Origin: Ascidia mentula
Lineage: Eukaryota > Chordata > Ascidiacea > Phlebobranchia > Ascidiidae
Direction of reading: 5' to 3'
NCBI GenBank assembly: GCA_947561715.1
Contig: OX387201.1
Span: 3,490,001 to 3,554,000 of the forward strand
Length of the DNA: 64,000 nt
Part shown: piece after piece, positions 1 to 14,100 of the stretch
Position numbering within the stretch: the first letter of the stretch is position 1
Layout of the letters: each line of letters starts with the position of its first letter
Position numbers and translations under genes: made by a program
The notes under the pieces: model-generated
What the model was told of the DNA's origin: nothing
Database searches by the model: none
Seen by the model: only the letters and a program-made list of their open reading frames with translations

Positions 1-795
1 GCTGGTAGTACCGACCTCCAAGTCACTCTGAGTAGCAATGGCTTACCTGCGTGGTGTAGCACCGCACCGCAAGCATGCGTTGCGTGTGTAGATAAAATCT
101 GCCACCAGCGCAGCCTATATGTTCAGCCAGTTTTAATGATTTATTTTCAGCATTTTACGTTTGTATTCCGGTTTACTTTAGAAATTATGATGCTTTTAAC
201 GAAACAAGTTTTCTTTGACACGAAGTTATTTCTATAATAATGTTGATTTACTGCCTAAAGAGTTTATAACAGTTGCGTCATTTTGTTATCGTTCGTTCAT
301 GTAATTTCCTAGTCTTTGGGTTCGCTTGTTTTATTCTCTGAAGAAGTCTAGTCGTTCTTACAAACAGGTGAAATATTAGAAAATAATCGTTATTAAAGAA
401 AAGGATTTAGTAATTCACTTTTTGTAATCTCGGTTCTGAGAACTGGAGCCAGAAATGCATGTGGAAACGCGCATGTCAACTTAGTACACATTAGATTTAA
501 CTAACAGCGAAAGCATTGACCCAACACGACATAGAAAGATGAAAACGCTGTGTAGCGGAAATGTTTCAAGCTTTGTTATGTTTTAGGCGAACTGAAAAAC
601 TTTTATTTGTCTTTATTAAATCCGATTGCACCGGTTAAAAATTGAAATTGAAAATCATGTCACTTCGGACAGAACGAACAAATTAAAAAGCATTAAATCA
701 TGCATTGCGAATGGAGGTGGGACGGACAATCACTGGGTGGGAAATGACGCAAATACGAGCCTAACCTGTACTTTTCTCTGACTTAGACCCAAGAG
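1..795. other. Intergenic, no gene seen
   Basis: This AT-rich stretch lies downstream of the minus-strand GCWKD-repeat gene and has no coding-like frame with splice sites. A possible minus-strand polyadenylation signal (tttatt on the plus strand) is near 610-615, about 185 bp past the stop codon. Confidence 0.6.
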
Positions 796-1697
796 TTATT
801 CACATTGTCGTTCCCTTGTCTTCCTTATGACTCTCATCTGATACACCTGGTTGCCCCAAGAGCCGCCTCTTCCGTTGGACGAGCATGACGTGGTTGGCCC
901 ATACAACCGGTAGGTCTCGTTTGCAGTGGCTGAACTTCTGCAATCTCCGTTGTATTGTAAGGCAATCACTCGAAAATGCCGGCGGAATGCCACTTGTACA
1001 CATTTCGCAATCGCGTCAGTGCGTTGTCGATAATTATCGCTTATCAAAGGATCGGTCTTTTCGAGGCTTGGAATCGTGCGGGTCGGGGTGTCCTTCCAAC
1101 AACCGAGATCATCAAGAGTAACTAATTGTACAAATTTAGGCAAAAAACAAGATTTTCTTTAACATGACAACTGCCCTGCAATGTTGCACAAAAAAATTAC
1201 CTTCAGTAAACTCCCTCAGGCGATAGACTTGGTTTGCCTTCAATCCACCTAAGCCTCCAACTTCACATTCCGCGGAATTTCCGAACATTTTATAACGATC
1301 CATCGCATCGCATGATGCCATACACCTTCCCCCATCCTGCGTGCAAAGCACAACATCAAATACCTGCCATAATTTCAATGCGACACGTTCGATTATTTCC
1401 TTACTTGAATGGCGAATACGCGGAACTTGCGTGCAGAAGCCACACCGGCGCATTTTACCACAGCAAGCTCCCTTAATCTATAATTACTATTAAGACCCGC
1501 GTTCTTTTCAGCGTCAGCTATAGCAGGTGATGCTGCCACGTCTTTCCAACATCCCAAATTGTCGTATTTGGCTGAATAAAATGCGTTAAAGTATGGTTTC
1601 TGTACAATGAAATCTACGGCGTTTTACCTGCCAGATAGAGTTGTCCTGCAGCACTTGATAGGGCAATCCAAAGGCAGAAAAGTGTTCTTAAAATCAT
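796..1697 (-). CDS. Secreted protein with two GCWKD-type cysteine-rich repeats
   Basis: Model: complement(join(796..1121,1201..1336,1405..1571,1628..1697)), 232 aa. Coding exon 1 starts at ATG 1697 and encodes a signal peptide (MILRTLFCLWIALSSAAG). Two repeats of about 95 aa follow, each opening with LGCWKD, carrying central Cys residues and ending in a Gly-rich NQVY motif. Repeat 1 is split by a phase-0 intron just before DGGRC; repeat 2 lies in one exon. All introns are GT-AG and 56-79 bp. I recognise this repeat from many marine invertebrate secreted proteins, where it is loosely annotated as WSC- or lectin-like; its function is not established and I assign none. The gene is a divergent paralog of the plus-strand gene at 2845-3804: the first three coding exons are 70, 167 and 136 nt in both. 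Exon calls rest on phase and on alignment between the paralogs. Confidence 0.85.
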
Positions 1698-2844
1698 GCC
1701 CTGTGTATTTAATACACATTTAATACAGATTAAGCGAAAATCACCCGAGTTCATCCCATTATACTTCAAACAAAGTAACCGAAACGCTTTTCGGGTAAAT
1801 AGATCCGCTCCAATATACAAATATATTCACCCTGCTAACAAAAACTGCAACAGGTAATCAAAAATCAAAATTTTCACTTCAGAATAACTATAGATTCAAT
1901 GTGGTCTGGGTACAGCAAAGGCGACACAGCTAAACTCGTATGTGTTTCACTGGATGGAGAATTATGAGTTTCGTGCATATTGGTTGTGCTGTGGGTTTGT
2001 GACGTGTGTGCAGCACAAAATATTTCTGTTCAAACCGTAAACTAAATATTTGGTGATGACGTAATTTTGTGAGTTATAAAACAAAAGGTATGACGCACTG
2101 GGAGATTACTAACTCAACAGTTACTAACGCGCATGTTCATCGAGATTTATTTATATCAACCGAAAACGGCAAAACCTAGTTTTTTTGCACATTTTTTGTC
2201 TCAGTAACCATGTCCGCGTGTTTGTGATTTTACGCAAAATTTACAAGCGTGCCGATGGGACATAGTGGAAATGTGATTGCATAACTTTTTTTTTACCTAT
2301 TTCACAACATTTGTTACAACTAACCACCACTTTGTGTACATTTAAAACCCGCAAAACAAACCCAGTGCCCTTGCTGAAAACTTCCCTTATAGGATGGTGT
2401 AATAAACGCAAATAGTTAAATTCTATTGATAGGGTACAAAGGCTTTAAATGTCGCTTCAATACAGTATCCGTACTCAAGCAACAAGAGAACGGCTACATT
2501 TGCTTTCCACCAATTGTGCGCGGACAAAACTTCCATCCAACATATCCGGGATGGACTTTAAAGGGTCAAAACGCACAGAATTCTGCAAAAGCATCGTGGC
2601 AGGGAACATTAGGCTTGCACGGAATTGTATAAGAGTTCGCTTAGAAAAATTTGTGATTTTGAAGTTTAGATTTTTTAAGACTACGTCAAACAAGGATTAT
2701 TTTGCAGGAGCTGTTTACAAAATCTGTTGCTATGTCTTTTTTTGGCCAAAACATAGCAGGAGATTCCGATAATACGAACTTTCATTTAATCACCACTAAT
2801 GATTTTTTTATGTTCGAAGTTTATCATCAAGCAAATAAAGCAGA
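1698..2844. promoter_or_regulatory. Shared upstream region of a divergent gene pair
   Basis: These 1.15 kb separate the start codons of two paralogous GCWKD-repeat genes pointing away from each other, so both promoters must lie here. No clear TATA box next to either start and no coding frame with splice sites was found. Shared regulation is an inference from geometry only. Confidence 0.4.
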
Positions 2845-3804
2845 ATGCGTTGTTTGTCTCTATTTGGCTTGTTGCTGGTCTTTCAGATCGCGTGTGCCAA
2901 GTACTATTACCCAGGTTCGAAAACAATTGTCTCGTTTATAAGCATATGTTTAACATTTTGTGCTTTTATTTAAAGCAATCTACTGCAACCTCGGCTGCTG
3001 GAAGGACAAACCTCACCACCATGCAATCACCAGCATGGAGGGAAGTTACTTACTGGATGGAAAATACAGTAACAGGGACATGGCAATAGAAAAGTGCGCC
3101 CGGCTGGCCTTCGAATGCGGTTACAAGGTTTTTGCCCTTCAGGCAAGTAATCTGAAGCAAATGATTTTGCCGATGTGCAGTGTAATGGTTGGGCGCGTAT
3201 GGACCTGTATTGAATTAAATGCATAATTTGTATCCGCAGGATTGCGGCCTCTGCTCCACTTCGTGTAATGCAATCAACACGTACAGTATGTATGGCATAT
3301 CGAGCAGCTGTCGGGCGGATGGCAAGGGTGGGGTGAACGCAAATAACGTTTACGAATTAACTAAAGCCGCAAAAGGTGAGTTTGATATGGTTTTCTTCTT
3401 TAATGGCTCACGTGGGATGCTCGAAAGTGTATCAAGGCTTTATTTTAAACCATGCCGTACGTTCAACTTCGTCACAGTAACATGTCGCGTTCGCAGTGAG
3501 CCTGAAGAACTTGGGATGTTGGAAAGACACCTCACTGAGAGCTATCCCCACACTTGAAAATCTCAGCACGGCTCTCAACGGCAACTACAAGACCAGGAAA
3601 GAGGCCATAGCTAAGTGCGTCCAGGCTGCTTACAACTGCGGCTACACAATGATAGCATTACAGGATGGGGGTTGGTGCGCCGGTTGCTCGTACGCCGAAC
3701 ACACGTACAACAAGTACGGCAAGTCAAGAAGGTGCAAAGCGAACGGAAAGGGGGGCCCATGGGCCAATCAAGTGTACGAGATCGAGATTATCGAAGAAAA
3801 GTAA
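2845..3804 (+). CDS. Secreted protein with two GCWKD-type cysteine-rich repeats (paralog 2)
   Basis: Model: join(2845..2914,2976..3142,3240..3375,3497..3804), 226 aa. ATG 2845 opens a signal peptide (MRCLSLFGLLLVFQIACA). Repeat 1 (NLGCWKDK...NNVYEL) is split between exons 2 and 3; repeat 2 (NLGCWKDT...NQVYEI) lies in exon 4, which ends at TAA 3802-3804. Exon lengths 70/167/136 match the divergent paralog at 796-1697 exactly. Intron 2 uses a GC donor (CAG|GCAAGT at 3143): a GT donor four bases later puts the next exon out of frame, while GC gives ALQ|DCG, matching IQ|DGG in the paralog. Family function is unknown. The stop context could also be read as a donor (AAA|GTAAGC), so a further exon is not strictly excluded. 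Confidence 0.87.
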
Positions 3805-3881
3805 GCGTGAATTTGTTATTGTGTACCCTGAAGATAAGTAAACGTAATGTATTCCACTTTGTTGCTGATGCTGTCAGGCAT

Positions 3882-4032
3882 ATTACTCAATAATTTAAAG
3901 CTCCTCTGGCAAGAAAACTTGTTTGGACGACGTTTCGGTCGTTATACAACCTAATAAAGGTCTGTTGTATAACGACCGAAACGTCGCCCAAACAAGTATT
4001 CTTGCCAGAGGAGCTTTAAATTATTTAGTAAT
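3882..4032. repeat. Near-perfect hairpin (fold-back element), arms about 68 bp
   Basis: Left arm about 3882-3950 and right arm about 3963-4032 are inverted copies with a few mismatches, separated by a loop of about 12 bp. Both arms contain the motif GACCGAAACGTCG or its complement. It lies 80 bp downstream of the GCWKD gene stop. No transposase or terminal duplication is evident; it resembles a snap-back MITE. Confidence 0.75.
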
Positions 4033-5116
4033 GTATACCAGTCGATACGTTTTTTTCTCTATGCTACTCAAACACGCGGTTGGATAGCAATTAACGCTCC
4101 TTCCAGAGGCAAACCGCCAGCTGTTATTTGTAAATGGTTTTGTATTGATCAAACATTTCCCATGCAATGGTTGAACCGCCTATCAGTTAAAATGCACGAT
4201 CGCATTAAGTCAAAGGCCGAACAGTTTAATGATAGGGATTTCCGATGTGTTTCATCCATATGCTTTCGCAACATAGTAACCATGGCCATTATTTCCTCAA
4301 GCGCTGGTATTACTTTTAGGCTTAAAACATCGTTTACGCGTTGTATTATGAAGTAAGGGCAGAACACAACTTTTCAAAGAACGTAAAACCTTTCTGTGTT
4401 CAGAATCAACAACTAGCTTCTGTCCCGAGCTGCTAACAAACGTTTAAGATGTGAAACCAACAACGATCTCTGAGTAAATTTGCCATCATAATGGATTGTG
4501 TAATAAATACTCGATTGGAAGATAGAGTTGTGGTTTGGTGCGGGGTTGATTAATACAAAGTTTATTTCAAAAAGCACGTTGCCTACAGTATAAAAATAAA
4601 TGTACATCTAGAATGTGTGTAGGAATACAACAAAAAAACGACATAGTATAGAATAGTCATCGTTCAATACAGTGGTAACCCAAAAATATAAAAGATAGCT
4701 AGCAAAAAACACGCAATTTGTTCAAGATTTTGGCACACGCTGTCATGGTGACAATCACTGTAAAAAAGTTGCCACCCCTTGAAACAAGAAACCCCTATTA
4801 AGATGCCATGTCGCTGGGCTGTTTATGGAGAAAGGATCCTCATTTAAGCGCCAGTTTTGCATAAATGCAGGTTAGAACGGACGGTAAAACAGTTTTGTGG
4901 CCCTCTAATGAAAATGGAACAATGGGGGCCTGACTGGTAACAGTTGAACCGAACGCTTACCTCTGTTTGAAATTATTAAGTAACAGCAAAATCACTTCAA
5001 TTTAAAAACATACCAAAAATGCGATAAACGTTACTAAGACCGCCCAAAGGGCAACTACTCGACAAAAGAAAACACTAAAATGGTTGAAAACAATCAAACC
5101 ACCCATAATGAAAATA
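4033..5116. other. Intergenic between convergent genes, nothing recognised
   Basis: This is non-coding sequence between the plus-strand GCWKD gene and the 3' end of AHI1. Short open frames here lack splice sites and recognisable motifs. It probably contains the AHI1 3' UTR. Confidence 0.55.
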
Positions 5117-8100
5117 TCAGACATCAGAAGTGGAATCATACGCAAAGTTGTCGGCCCCACTCGCCTCCTTCAACTTCCTGTTCACCAACTCCAACATGGG
5201 GATATCTTCTTCCACTTCGTCGCTGGGAGCGGTAATGAGCACCTTGGGCGCGCGACCTCTACTTGAACTTCGGTTGCGCCGCGAGCGTGATTTCTTACCC
5301 TTAGTGGCCGTCGACGTCAAAATAGGCGCCAGTGACGTAGGCATCGGTCCGCGCGACCCTCTGACGTCATAATCGGCACGGTCGAATTCAGGTCCGCCAA
5401 CAACCGTGCTGGAAAGCATGCTGTCGCTTTCAGCTAATTTCTCTTTGACGGCTTGAAGAATTCCGAGTCTTGGTCGTAATTCTGGGTAATCGTTGGGGTT
5501 TTGGGGTTTAGGTTCGGGGGATTCCGGGGGTGGCTGGTGAACTTCTGCCTGCACTGACGTCATCGGCGCTTCGCCCGTAGACACGGGGTCAAAGGTTACT
5601 TTGTGTCGCGGCGTTGACGTGCGACTTGACTTCTGCACAGTTGCGTAAACATCTTCCGCTCTCGACTCTGAAATTTCAATTATTTACGCTCGTATGTTTT
5701 TGGTATTTTTAAGAACATTATAAAAAGTGGGGTAACTTCTCGAAAAATGTCGTTCAAAGCCTACCACTCGATGCGATTTTAACTACCGAAACGTCAAAAG
5801 GTATGTACATAAATGATATTAAAAGGACTGATCGTCATTTCTTCTATAGGACTTTAACTGGTTCCGCTCCACTAAAATAGGAAATTCGTGACGAACAAGC
5901 CTAACCTTGAATTTCCTCCACAATTATCTCTCTAGCTTTCTGTTCTTGACGCGGTGTAACTTCCGGCAAAGGGCGCGCGGGTGTCGTTCCTTGTTCTCGC
6001 GGACTTCGCTTGCGGGTTCGACTTCGGGGAATGGGAGAAGTTTCGGCGGCAGATCGGGCGCGAGGTTGCGGCGCTTCATCTTTGACCGACTTGATCTCAG
6101 TTAGAGGGATTGTGTTCGAGATATTTTTAACCGACGAACGTTGCTCACGGCGCCGTTGCCTGGAACTGTGAGAATATATTGTTGACAGGAATGCTCATAG
6201 TACGTATATGTTATAAAAGGAGATTTAAATATACTGCCATTTTTGCTGCCAGGCATAGTAATTAATAGGAATTGCACTTCTGGCACTAACTTTCGGAAGT
6301 GTTTTATTTAAACCGACGTTTTGTCTGCCATCCGGCGAGACTTCCTCAGGGTTATATGTCACAACGATAATGCATTAAGCACAGGATATTTAAAGCCCTA
6401 TGTGCTTCGCCAGCATAGACATATGGTCCTGTTAAACTAAAAAACGCTAACTAATATAACGCATATATAACGTATGCTAGGATTTTTGTGTCATTTGTCA
6501 GTCATACCCTGATTTTTTGTATGAATTACTGGAGTATCATGTTAGCATCAACCATTGTGATTGGAATTAACACAGTCATTTGTGGTATACTGAATGTATT
6601 TTTCAGTGCCATTATAACCTGATGCTGGTGGAAGGACTTGCTCTCTCGTGTTCCCCTTCCGACTCGCTGTGAGAATAAAAGTTGAGCTTTCCGTCCAACA
6701 TTTTAAGTGCGTGAATCTGGGGTAAAAGATTGTGGTTTATTCGGAAATTACGCAACTTCAGTTGTTACCGAACTAACTGGACACTGGTGTCTTTATATGT
6801 ATGCATTCGTTATACACGAACATCTGTTTAAGAGTGTTGTAATGTTTTTAAGAAAAGCAATTCAGGCCACGCTGGCTGCATTGGAAACAAAAATTTCATA
6901 TGCAAGGACATTTTGATAAGGGTTGGTATACTAAATGCACTAGGAAGTTGTTATGACTTGCTACTAACTTGTCCATCGATAAAACGTTGTGTTACTCACC
7001 GATTTGTTTTCTGGTAAACTTTCCGCGCTCACGGGTCGCACTTCCGGCACGCCGAACATCACCTCCGGTTGCTGATCGCGGGTCTCAAGTTTTGATGCCA
7101 CCGATTCGTTGTCTGCAAATAAGAACACAATAACAATGGACCGTAGTTAACAGTTGATTACAAATTAAATGAGCGTTCAAAAATCACGTCAGCTATTATC
7201 GCATCAAAGTATACATTATTTGAAACGGGTTTATTAAAGTGTTCTTGCCGACGACGCCAAATCGTTTCATGATAAATGCGTGGCACAGTTGTTTCATTAG
7301 AGGAGTTAGATACCGAAGCGTGAACAAGAAAAATAGGACAGAAGAAAGAGAATAAACCGAGCATACAGAAACCCATGATTGATATCTTACCGTCCAACGC
7401 AACATAGTTACTGGGAAAATACCCCTGTCTTCCGTCACTCAATCTCTCGCCGAACCACCAACTTTCACCGTCCTTGTATAACACCTTTATGACGTCACCA
7501 CGGTACATTGTGAGGTCATCGGACCGACTTGCTTGGTAGTCGTACAGAGCTACCACCTTGTAGCGACAAGCAGTGTTGAAAACTTGATTTAAACTATTCA
7601 AATTAAAGCTTACCGTGTGTTCGTCCTTTATAGACGTGGCCGTTTTAACCTGAAGTGACCTCTTGCCCTGGTCGTCAATGGCAACCGACACATCCGGTCC
7701 GACGCCGGTGCGGTAGGGATTTCCACCGACTGAAACATTAATCAAAATATTACTGCGTTTCCAGTATCGTCAAATTGCGTGGAGGTTACCTGCTGTGAAC
7801 GTAGGGCGCCACCCATGGGACATGTCAGGTTTGGGTTGATTAGTCGCTAGGTGGCGCGCAATAGCTCTCGCTTCTGGGCTGGCGTGTGGTGAGAGGTAGG
7901 AAGGCTCCAAGCTCGAACCCTGCAGATGAAACCAACCTCATAAGTGCTACTGACTTCCAACGTTTACGTCATTATAAACAGGAGTCGTATATGTATAATA
8001 TACATATTATACATACATATATTGTGTACTTGCATAAAAAAAACAACTAACTACACATATAATTCTCATATCGTGTAAATTCTCGAGCAACAAACTTTTA

Positions 8101-11100
8101 CCATTGTGCTGTCGAAGGTCGAACCCCACGTCAAGTTGGCGTCGGTAGCGCCATATGAAAGATATGGGTCCTGCGAAGTATACCGAGTTGGGCCCAAATA
8201 AGAACCCCCGGGGGCTGGGGACAGGGTGCGGCCGGGGGGTGGCCCTCTGGGCGACGATTGGCCCTGGAAACAATAAATTAGTTTGGCTACCGTTTTTCAG
8301 CTACTAGTAAACTGTGATAAGGGATATAGAAGAGCAAGTACGTGTGTCTATCATACATTGTAAATAAATCATGCAAACGTGCTTCGTAATCAAGCATTTT
8401 GTTTCTAGATTTTGGAATTAAAAAGTGTTGTAGTAAGTTAGAGGCTGAAAAGAAAAATAGTTGAAAGTTTACACGTTTCGAACAACATGCAGGAATTAGC
8501 AGGAGACAATGGTAAGCAAGAGTATTCGAAGTTGAAAGCATGTTCAGCAATGTTTATAATCGTGCCAGGAAAAATAAAGTGACGTAAAGATTGATGTGTA
8601 TTTGTCATAAAAGTGCAGAAAACTAAATTAGTGCGAATATGTTTCCATGTTTGTTATTATTCAGGTGCCGACAAAACAGGGTCTGAATCAGAGGATGCAA
8701 ATTAATATGAGAACAAGCAGCATTTGGTTTGTGCAGACAACTAGCGACATCATGCGGGCATTTACTTTCGACTTGCGCCCGTCTGCAAATGCACTGAGGG
8801 CCATAGCGACCGGGACCGCCTTTCGTGCCGGGGACCAAAGATCACCTTTCGGTGGCTGTGACGTCACAATAAAGATGTTGTTTAAATCGAGGCATTTAAC
8901 AATTTACAATTGTTTTACATTACACAAGTTAGAACAACTGACGTTTGTCAGCTTCAGACAACATACTGATGCTTACCATAACACTATCAAGCTGATCTTT
9001 AATCCTCTGCATCTTGGAAGTCGTTCTGCCATCAGTAGCTCGATCCAAAGCTGTAAGGGATACATTCACAGTTTAGCAATGCAGGTAAATTCAACCATAA
9101 AACATTATTTTTTGACAAAAGCGTCACTTACGTTCCAACAGCAGATCTCTGCCCTGTTGCGAAGTTCCAACCACTGGCAGAACGCCGGTTCCGATCGCCG
9201 CAACTACAGTTAACAAACAAGGGTTTGAGAAATAAGGTTGACAAGGCTTGTTTTCATGCTTTTACCGCCTTTGTCGTAGACGTAAACGAGGACTGGCATG
9301 TTCGGCGAGAAACAACAAAACGCCACCATGTGTTCGTGAGGGTGGAAGGTGACGTCACGCACGGAGCGGGAAAAACCCAACTCGTTGTAGATCGCAACCT
9401 GGTCGCCTGCAAGAGTAATGCGGTTACACTTAATACAAAATTATATTCGTGAGTTTACAGACACGGTGTTTTTATACGTGTGTCTATTGCTGCAACTGGC
9501 ACTGTTGATTTATGAAGGCCTTACAGGTAATAGCAGCTGTTTTTTATAGTAACATAATCAGCTAAAAGAGTGCTACGATGTCTGTACCTGTGACTATGAC
9601 AATATTTTTACACTACATTGGATAAAACTGGTTGGTGCAGTGGACGCTTTACCAGTATCGCTGTTCCAAACATAAGCGCAGCCGTCTTCACTTCCAGACA
9701 GCACGAACGATCCGCAAGATGTCAGTGTAGAGCGCAAGTGCTGACGGTGACTCACAGCTCCGTTCATTCGAAGCAAAGTATGTCTGTGACGAAATATATT
9801 TCAGTCACTTCTAACTCTAGTGCGCGTAATTTTTAATCATTATGGGATTATTCCGACGTTGGATCAAATCAATTGCAAAAATTAAGGGGAAGGCAAAAAA
9901 AACAACAACTATGTAACAGGAAGGACTTGCTCATTAACTGTATAAGAATCTGTCTGTCGGTTAGGCACTGTCTTTTTTTCTGCGACAGCAAATTACTGCT
10001 ATATTGGAGTATGAACAACAAGCCTCTAATTCATGTCAACGGATTTGTATTTAGAATATCAATGTTGCTTACGTATTATCAGCATCAGCAATTTCTTATT
10101 CATAATAGAATTACTTTACTTTAACAGGTAGAATATATTTATACAGTTAAAAAATGTATTTTTTTTTTTGGAAACACTGCAACGGCGACTCACATTCTCA
10201 CGTCGAGGATCCTCATCACGGAGTCCCTGCAGTGGAGGAGGAGTTTGTTATTGCGAGGGTGGACTTGGATGTTGTTGATGCAAACACCCGAAAGCTCGCG
10301 ATCCTCGTATTTCTGCGACGGAAAAGTATGAAACACTGGTTAAGTTTTTGACACAACCTTTCGTAAACTTTTTTGGTAACGCAGTGTGCTATCCACAAAT
10401 GAAAACGGTTGGATGACATTTTCCCATTCAACCTTTCAAAGGTCGAAATTAAATACAAAATGATTTCAAACAATTTCGTTTTCCCAAGAGAAAATATCTT
10501 GAAACCAACGAGTGAAATGATTCGGAATCAAGCCAACACTAACCGTTTTCATGGTCCACGACACTTTGTAGTTTTTCTTCGCTTTCTCTTGGGAGTGACA
10601 ATTCCAGGCAAGCACCAAACCATTGCTGTCAGCGCTGAACAATGTCAACCCTATATACGGTAACAGTTGTATGTTTACAACATACATAGTCCTGGTTACT
10701 CAATACAAACAAATTCATCAGCAGGATTATTTACTCCCACGTGATATGCACATTTGTGACAAGTTTTACATATGAGACGTGTAAGGAGGGTAACAATATA
10801 TTGGAATAACAATGACCGTATAAAGCAGATGATTGTGAATACACTCGACATACCAGTTTGGTCGAATGCCAACGAATTTATGAAGGATTTGTGTCCGTCC
10901 AACTCCTGGAGCATCTGAGCTGTCGGTGTCGCAATATTCCATACGCGTATCACGCAATCATACCCGCCTAAAGTAAAAAAAACACGTTACCATATTAATA
11001 CTAAAGACTACATGAGTACACGTTTGTTATGTAGGTGTATAATATTCATGTTACAACTGCGCGCTGTTTCAATACAGAATCAAACTGACAACGTTTTTAT

Positions 11101-14100
11101 CGTTGAGCTTGTGGCTTGAATGTTGTTGGCATTGAGTAAAAAATCATACACCGATTTTAAATTTTACCAAATGTACGCATAAATGGCAATAAACCTATTG
11201 GAAAGTTTTGCGACGGAAAAACTTGCCTGTGGCCACCACGTGTTGTGCTGTTGGATGGAAGGAAGCTGTGTAAACGTAAGCTGGATGTGGGAGGGTGTGA
11301 GTCGACTTGCTCTTGTCATTTAAATCCCAGACCCTAAAACAAACGCGGTGTTATTAAAAATGAGTGACATACCAACTATATAGCTTGTACAGTGTAGCTG
11401 GATATAAAAAGATTTTTGCAGGAACTTTTGAACTTAAAAAGGGGTAATCGCAATCACTGTGCATAACAAAGGGTTCCTGTCCCCAAATCCAGTAAATTAA
11501 AAGCTGTGTCAGTTATGTTTGCTTGTCTCTTAACTTTCGAGTGGGCAGCAAATCAAGTTGCGGTCAGATAAATAAACAAGATTTAATTTTTGCGAACAAG
11601 ACTCGGTTTTAAAGACATAACTCACTGGGCTGTTCCGTCAGCTGAAGCCGATACCACTTTGTCGTCGTTGTTCGACCACTGGATGTCGTACACGAGTTGT
11701 TGGTGGTTGTTAAGACAACCCATCTCTCCTCCACCGGGTATGCCATACACTGCACACAGGTAATTGCAGTGTTATAATGCAGATGCGCAGAATTACAACG
11801 TTGGTCGTTTATTTAGCCAGACATACAAGGCTTTGTTTACCACACCGGGATTTGAACCCAGGATATCCTGGGCACGAATCTCGATCAGGTTTACTTCTTG
11901 GTACATGGGTCTGGCGCTTGACCAGTGCTACAAACCACCCGCTATACATACATATATATATGTATATGCAATGCTTACATAGAATTGGGTAGGAGTTTTC
12001 ATGCTTGCATGCCACCGCAAGTCTTGTTCCACCGTTTGAAAATCGAATGGAGAAAGCGCCGTCAGATCCAGACCACAGACGAAGCGCTACAGCGTTTGGT
12101 ATCTTGCAAGTCTAAATTAAATGAGTGTAAAGGTTATCGTCATTTACTCCTTAAGTGGGATATAGGTCGAAACAGTGGCCATCTGTCTGCAGCTCACAGA
12201 AATCAATTTACAGCAGCGAAGTAACACCAGTACCAACCTGTCCGGGGAGACGGCTCCATTTCGGTTTCTTGTCCTCGGCTGTGGCGCTCTTCGTCCCATC
12301 AGCGAACTGCAGAGAGCTGTGTAGTTGTTTGTACGACTGTTGGCCCACCTCGGGTTGGGTGGCGAACATTGAACGAGAGGTTGGATCCATCTGGCACGGA
12401 ATATTGTAATTGCTGCTTATAATTTAGTATATTTTTTTTACTTTCAGGCAAGTAAATCATTGTGATTTAATAAGTTTAAAAAATTTGTCAACTGCGGTGG
12501 TTACTTTTTGGGTTTAAACTGCGAATCTTATTCTCAAGACAGTCGTACATACGAAAAAAAATTAGTCAGAATCGACGCATGACGAATGCATAAGTAGACG
12601 TTATATGCGGATTCGGAAACCGCTGATGCTATTTTGCGGATTGAACAGAAAAAATAAGGAGCAGTGGACAAGTGCTTTTTTATATAGGTCGATATCTCTA
12701 CAAATGATCTTTTGTTTGCTCTCCTTCAGCCAAAGCACACAAACGTTAAAGGGGTATCGCTGTTCCAAACATTAGTTTTCCACCTTGTCAGGTCTGTTGA
12801 TTGCCTTCAGCGTGACGTAGACCGTGGCGGGATATTCCCTCCTGGGGACGTCCCGCCACCAGAAGTAGGCGACTTCCGACTGTGCTTGCTGTTCGTTCAC
12901 GTGGGTTGTGGGGAAACGCGGAGGGTGGAAAAGTTGAAGGCGAACTCTGCGTCCAGTGTTCGGCTGCCCATCAGATCCGATGAGCTGTGGGAATATTTTT
13001 TTTAGCTCGGGGATTTTAATTTTATATTCAGATCAATCTGTGTGAGAAATCTTTTCATAGATGAAACGCTAAATGCGCATTTTGAAATCGAGTTGAAATG
13101 TGGATTTGTTAGGGTAAGACCAAGGTAGAGGCCAGTATTGCGTTTTGCTGTTGGAAGGAAAGTCGAAAAAACAAATTAAAAGCTTAAGACGGAAAATTTG
13201 ATTTATCAGCAAAAATGAAGCACGTTTAAGATCATATTTATAAGTCGGTAAGTACCTTTAGGAAAGCCCAGGCCACATTGTGCCACCCTTTGTCTACGTC
13301 ATCTTTTCCCTTTCTGACGTTATTGGCTTTCGTCATACTGACGAAATCACGGATCTGTGTGAAAACAACAGGATACGTCATTATTACTTCCTGATTGGTT
13401 TCAACTACTTCCGTGATTGGATTCCGGAATTATTCAGAGACCAATGGCCGTTGCTAACAATTTAATGAATTATCCGGCAAACGAAGCCCTTTGGCAACAA
13501 TAACGCGTTAATAGAAATAAATAAATGAAATCAACAGAAAGAAAAAACAACATTCTAAAAAAAGAAACAACAAAAAAAAACTTACCACAAAAAATACCAT
13601 GGGACTGGGTTTCACCACTCGGGGATTTACCGGAACCAGAGAACTGACGTCCTCCCCTTCCTGTTGACGCTGTTGGCGGACCTCCTCCTCATGACGTGTC
13701 AATGACGTAATCAGGCTGTCGAAGCTCTCATTAAAGATCAAAGTTTCTTCCCAGCGAGGACGAATGCTCTGGTGTGCTCGGAAATCGTACGGTTGCGTCA
13801 TAATGGGAAGCACGTGCGAGATTGCATCACTCTCATAGTATGACGTCACACTCCGGGAACTTCCGAGAAAAAAAAACGCTTACTTAGTTACACAGAACAT
13901 GAGGCATCTTTAGATATTTTGGAAAAAAAAATTGTTACGATTTTGTAAAAGGTCTTTTTGTAAAGTACCTTAGCAATATTTCCAAGATAAACTCCACCTT
14001 ACAGCAGAGGGCATTTAGAGCAGTGATTCTTAACCCTTTTTATCTCATTTCCCACTTTCAGTTTAAACGGAATCCTTATTTACCACTAGTATTTAAATTT

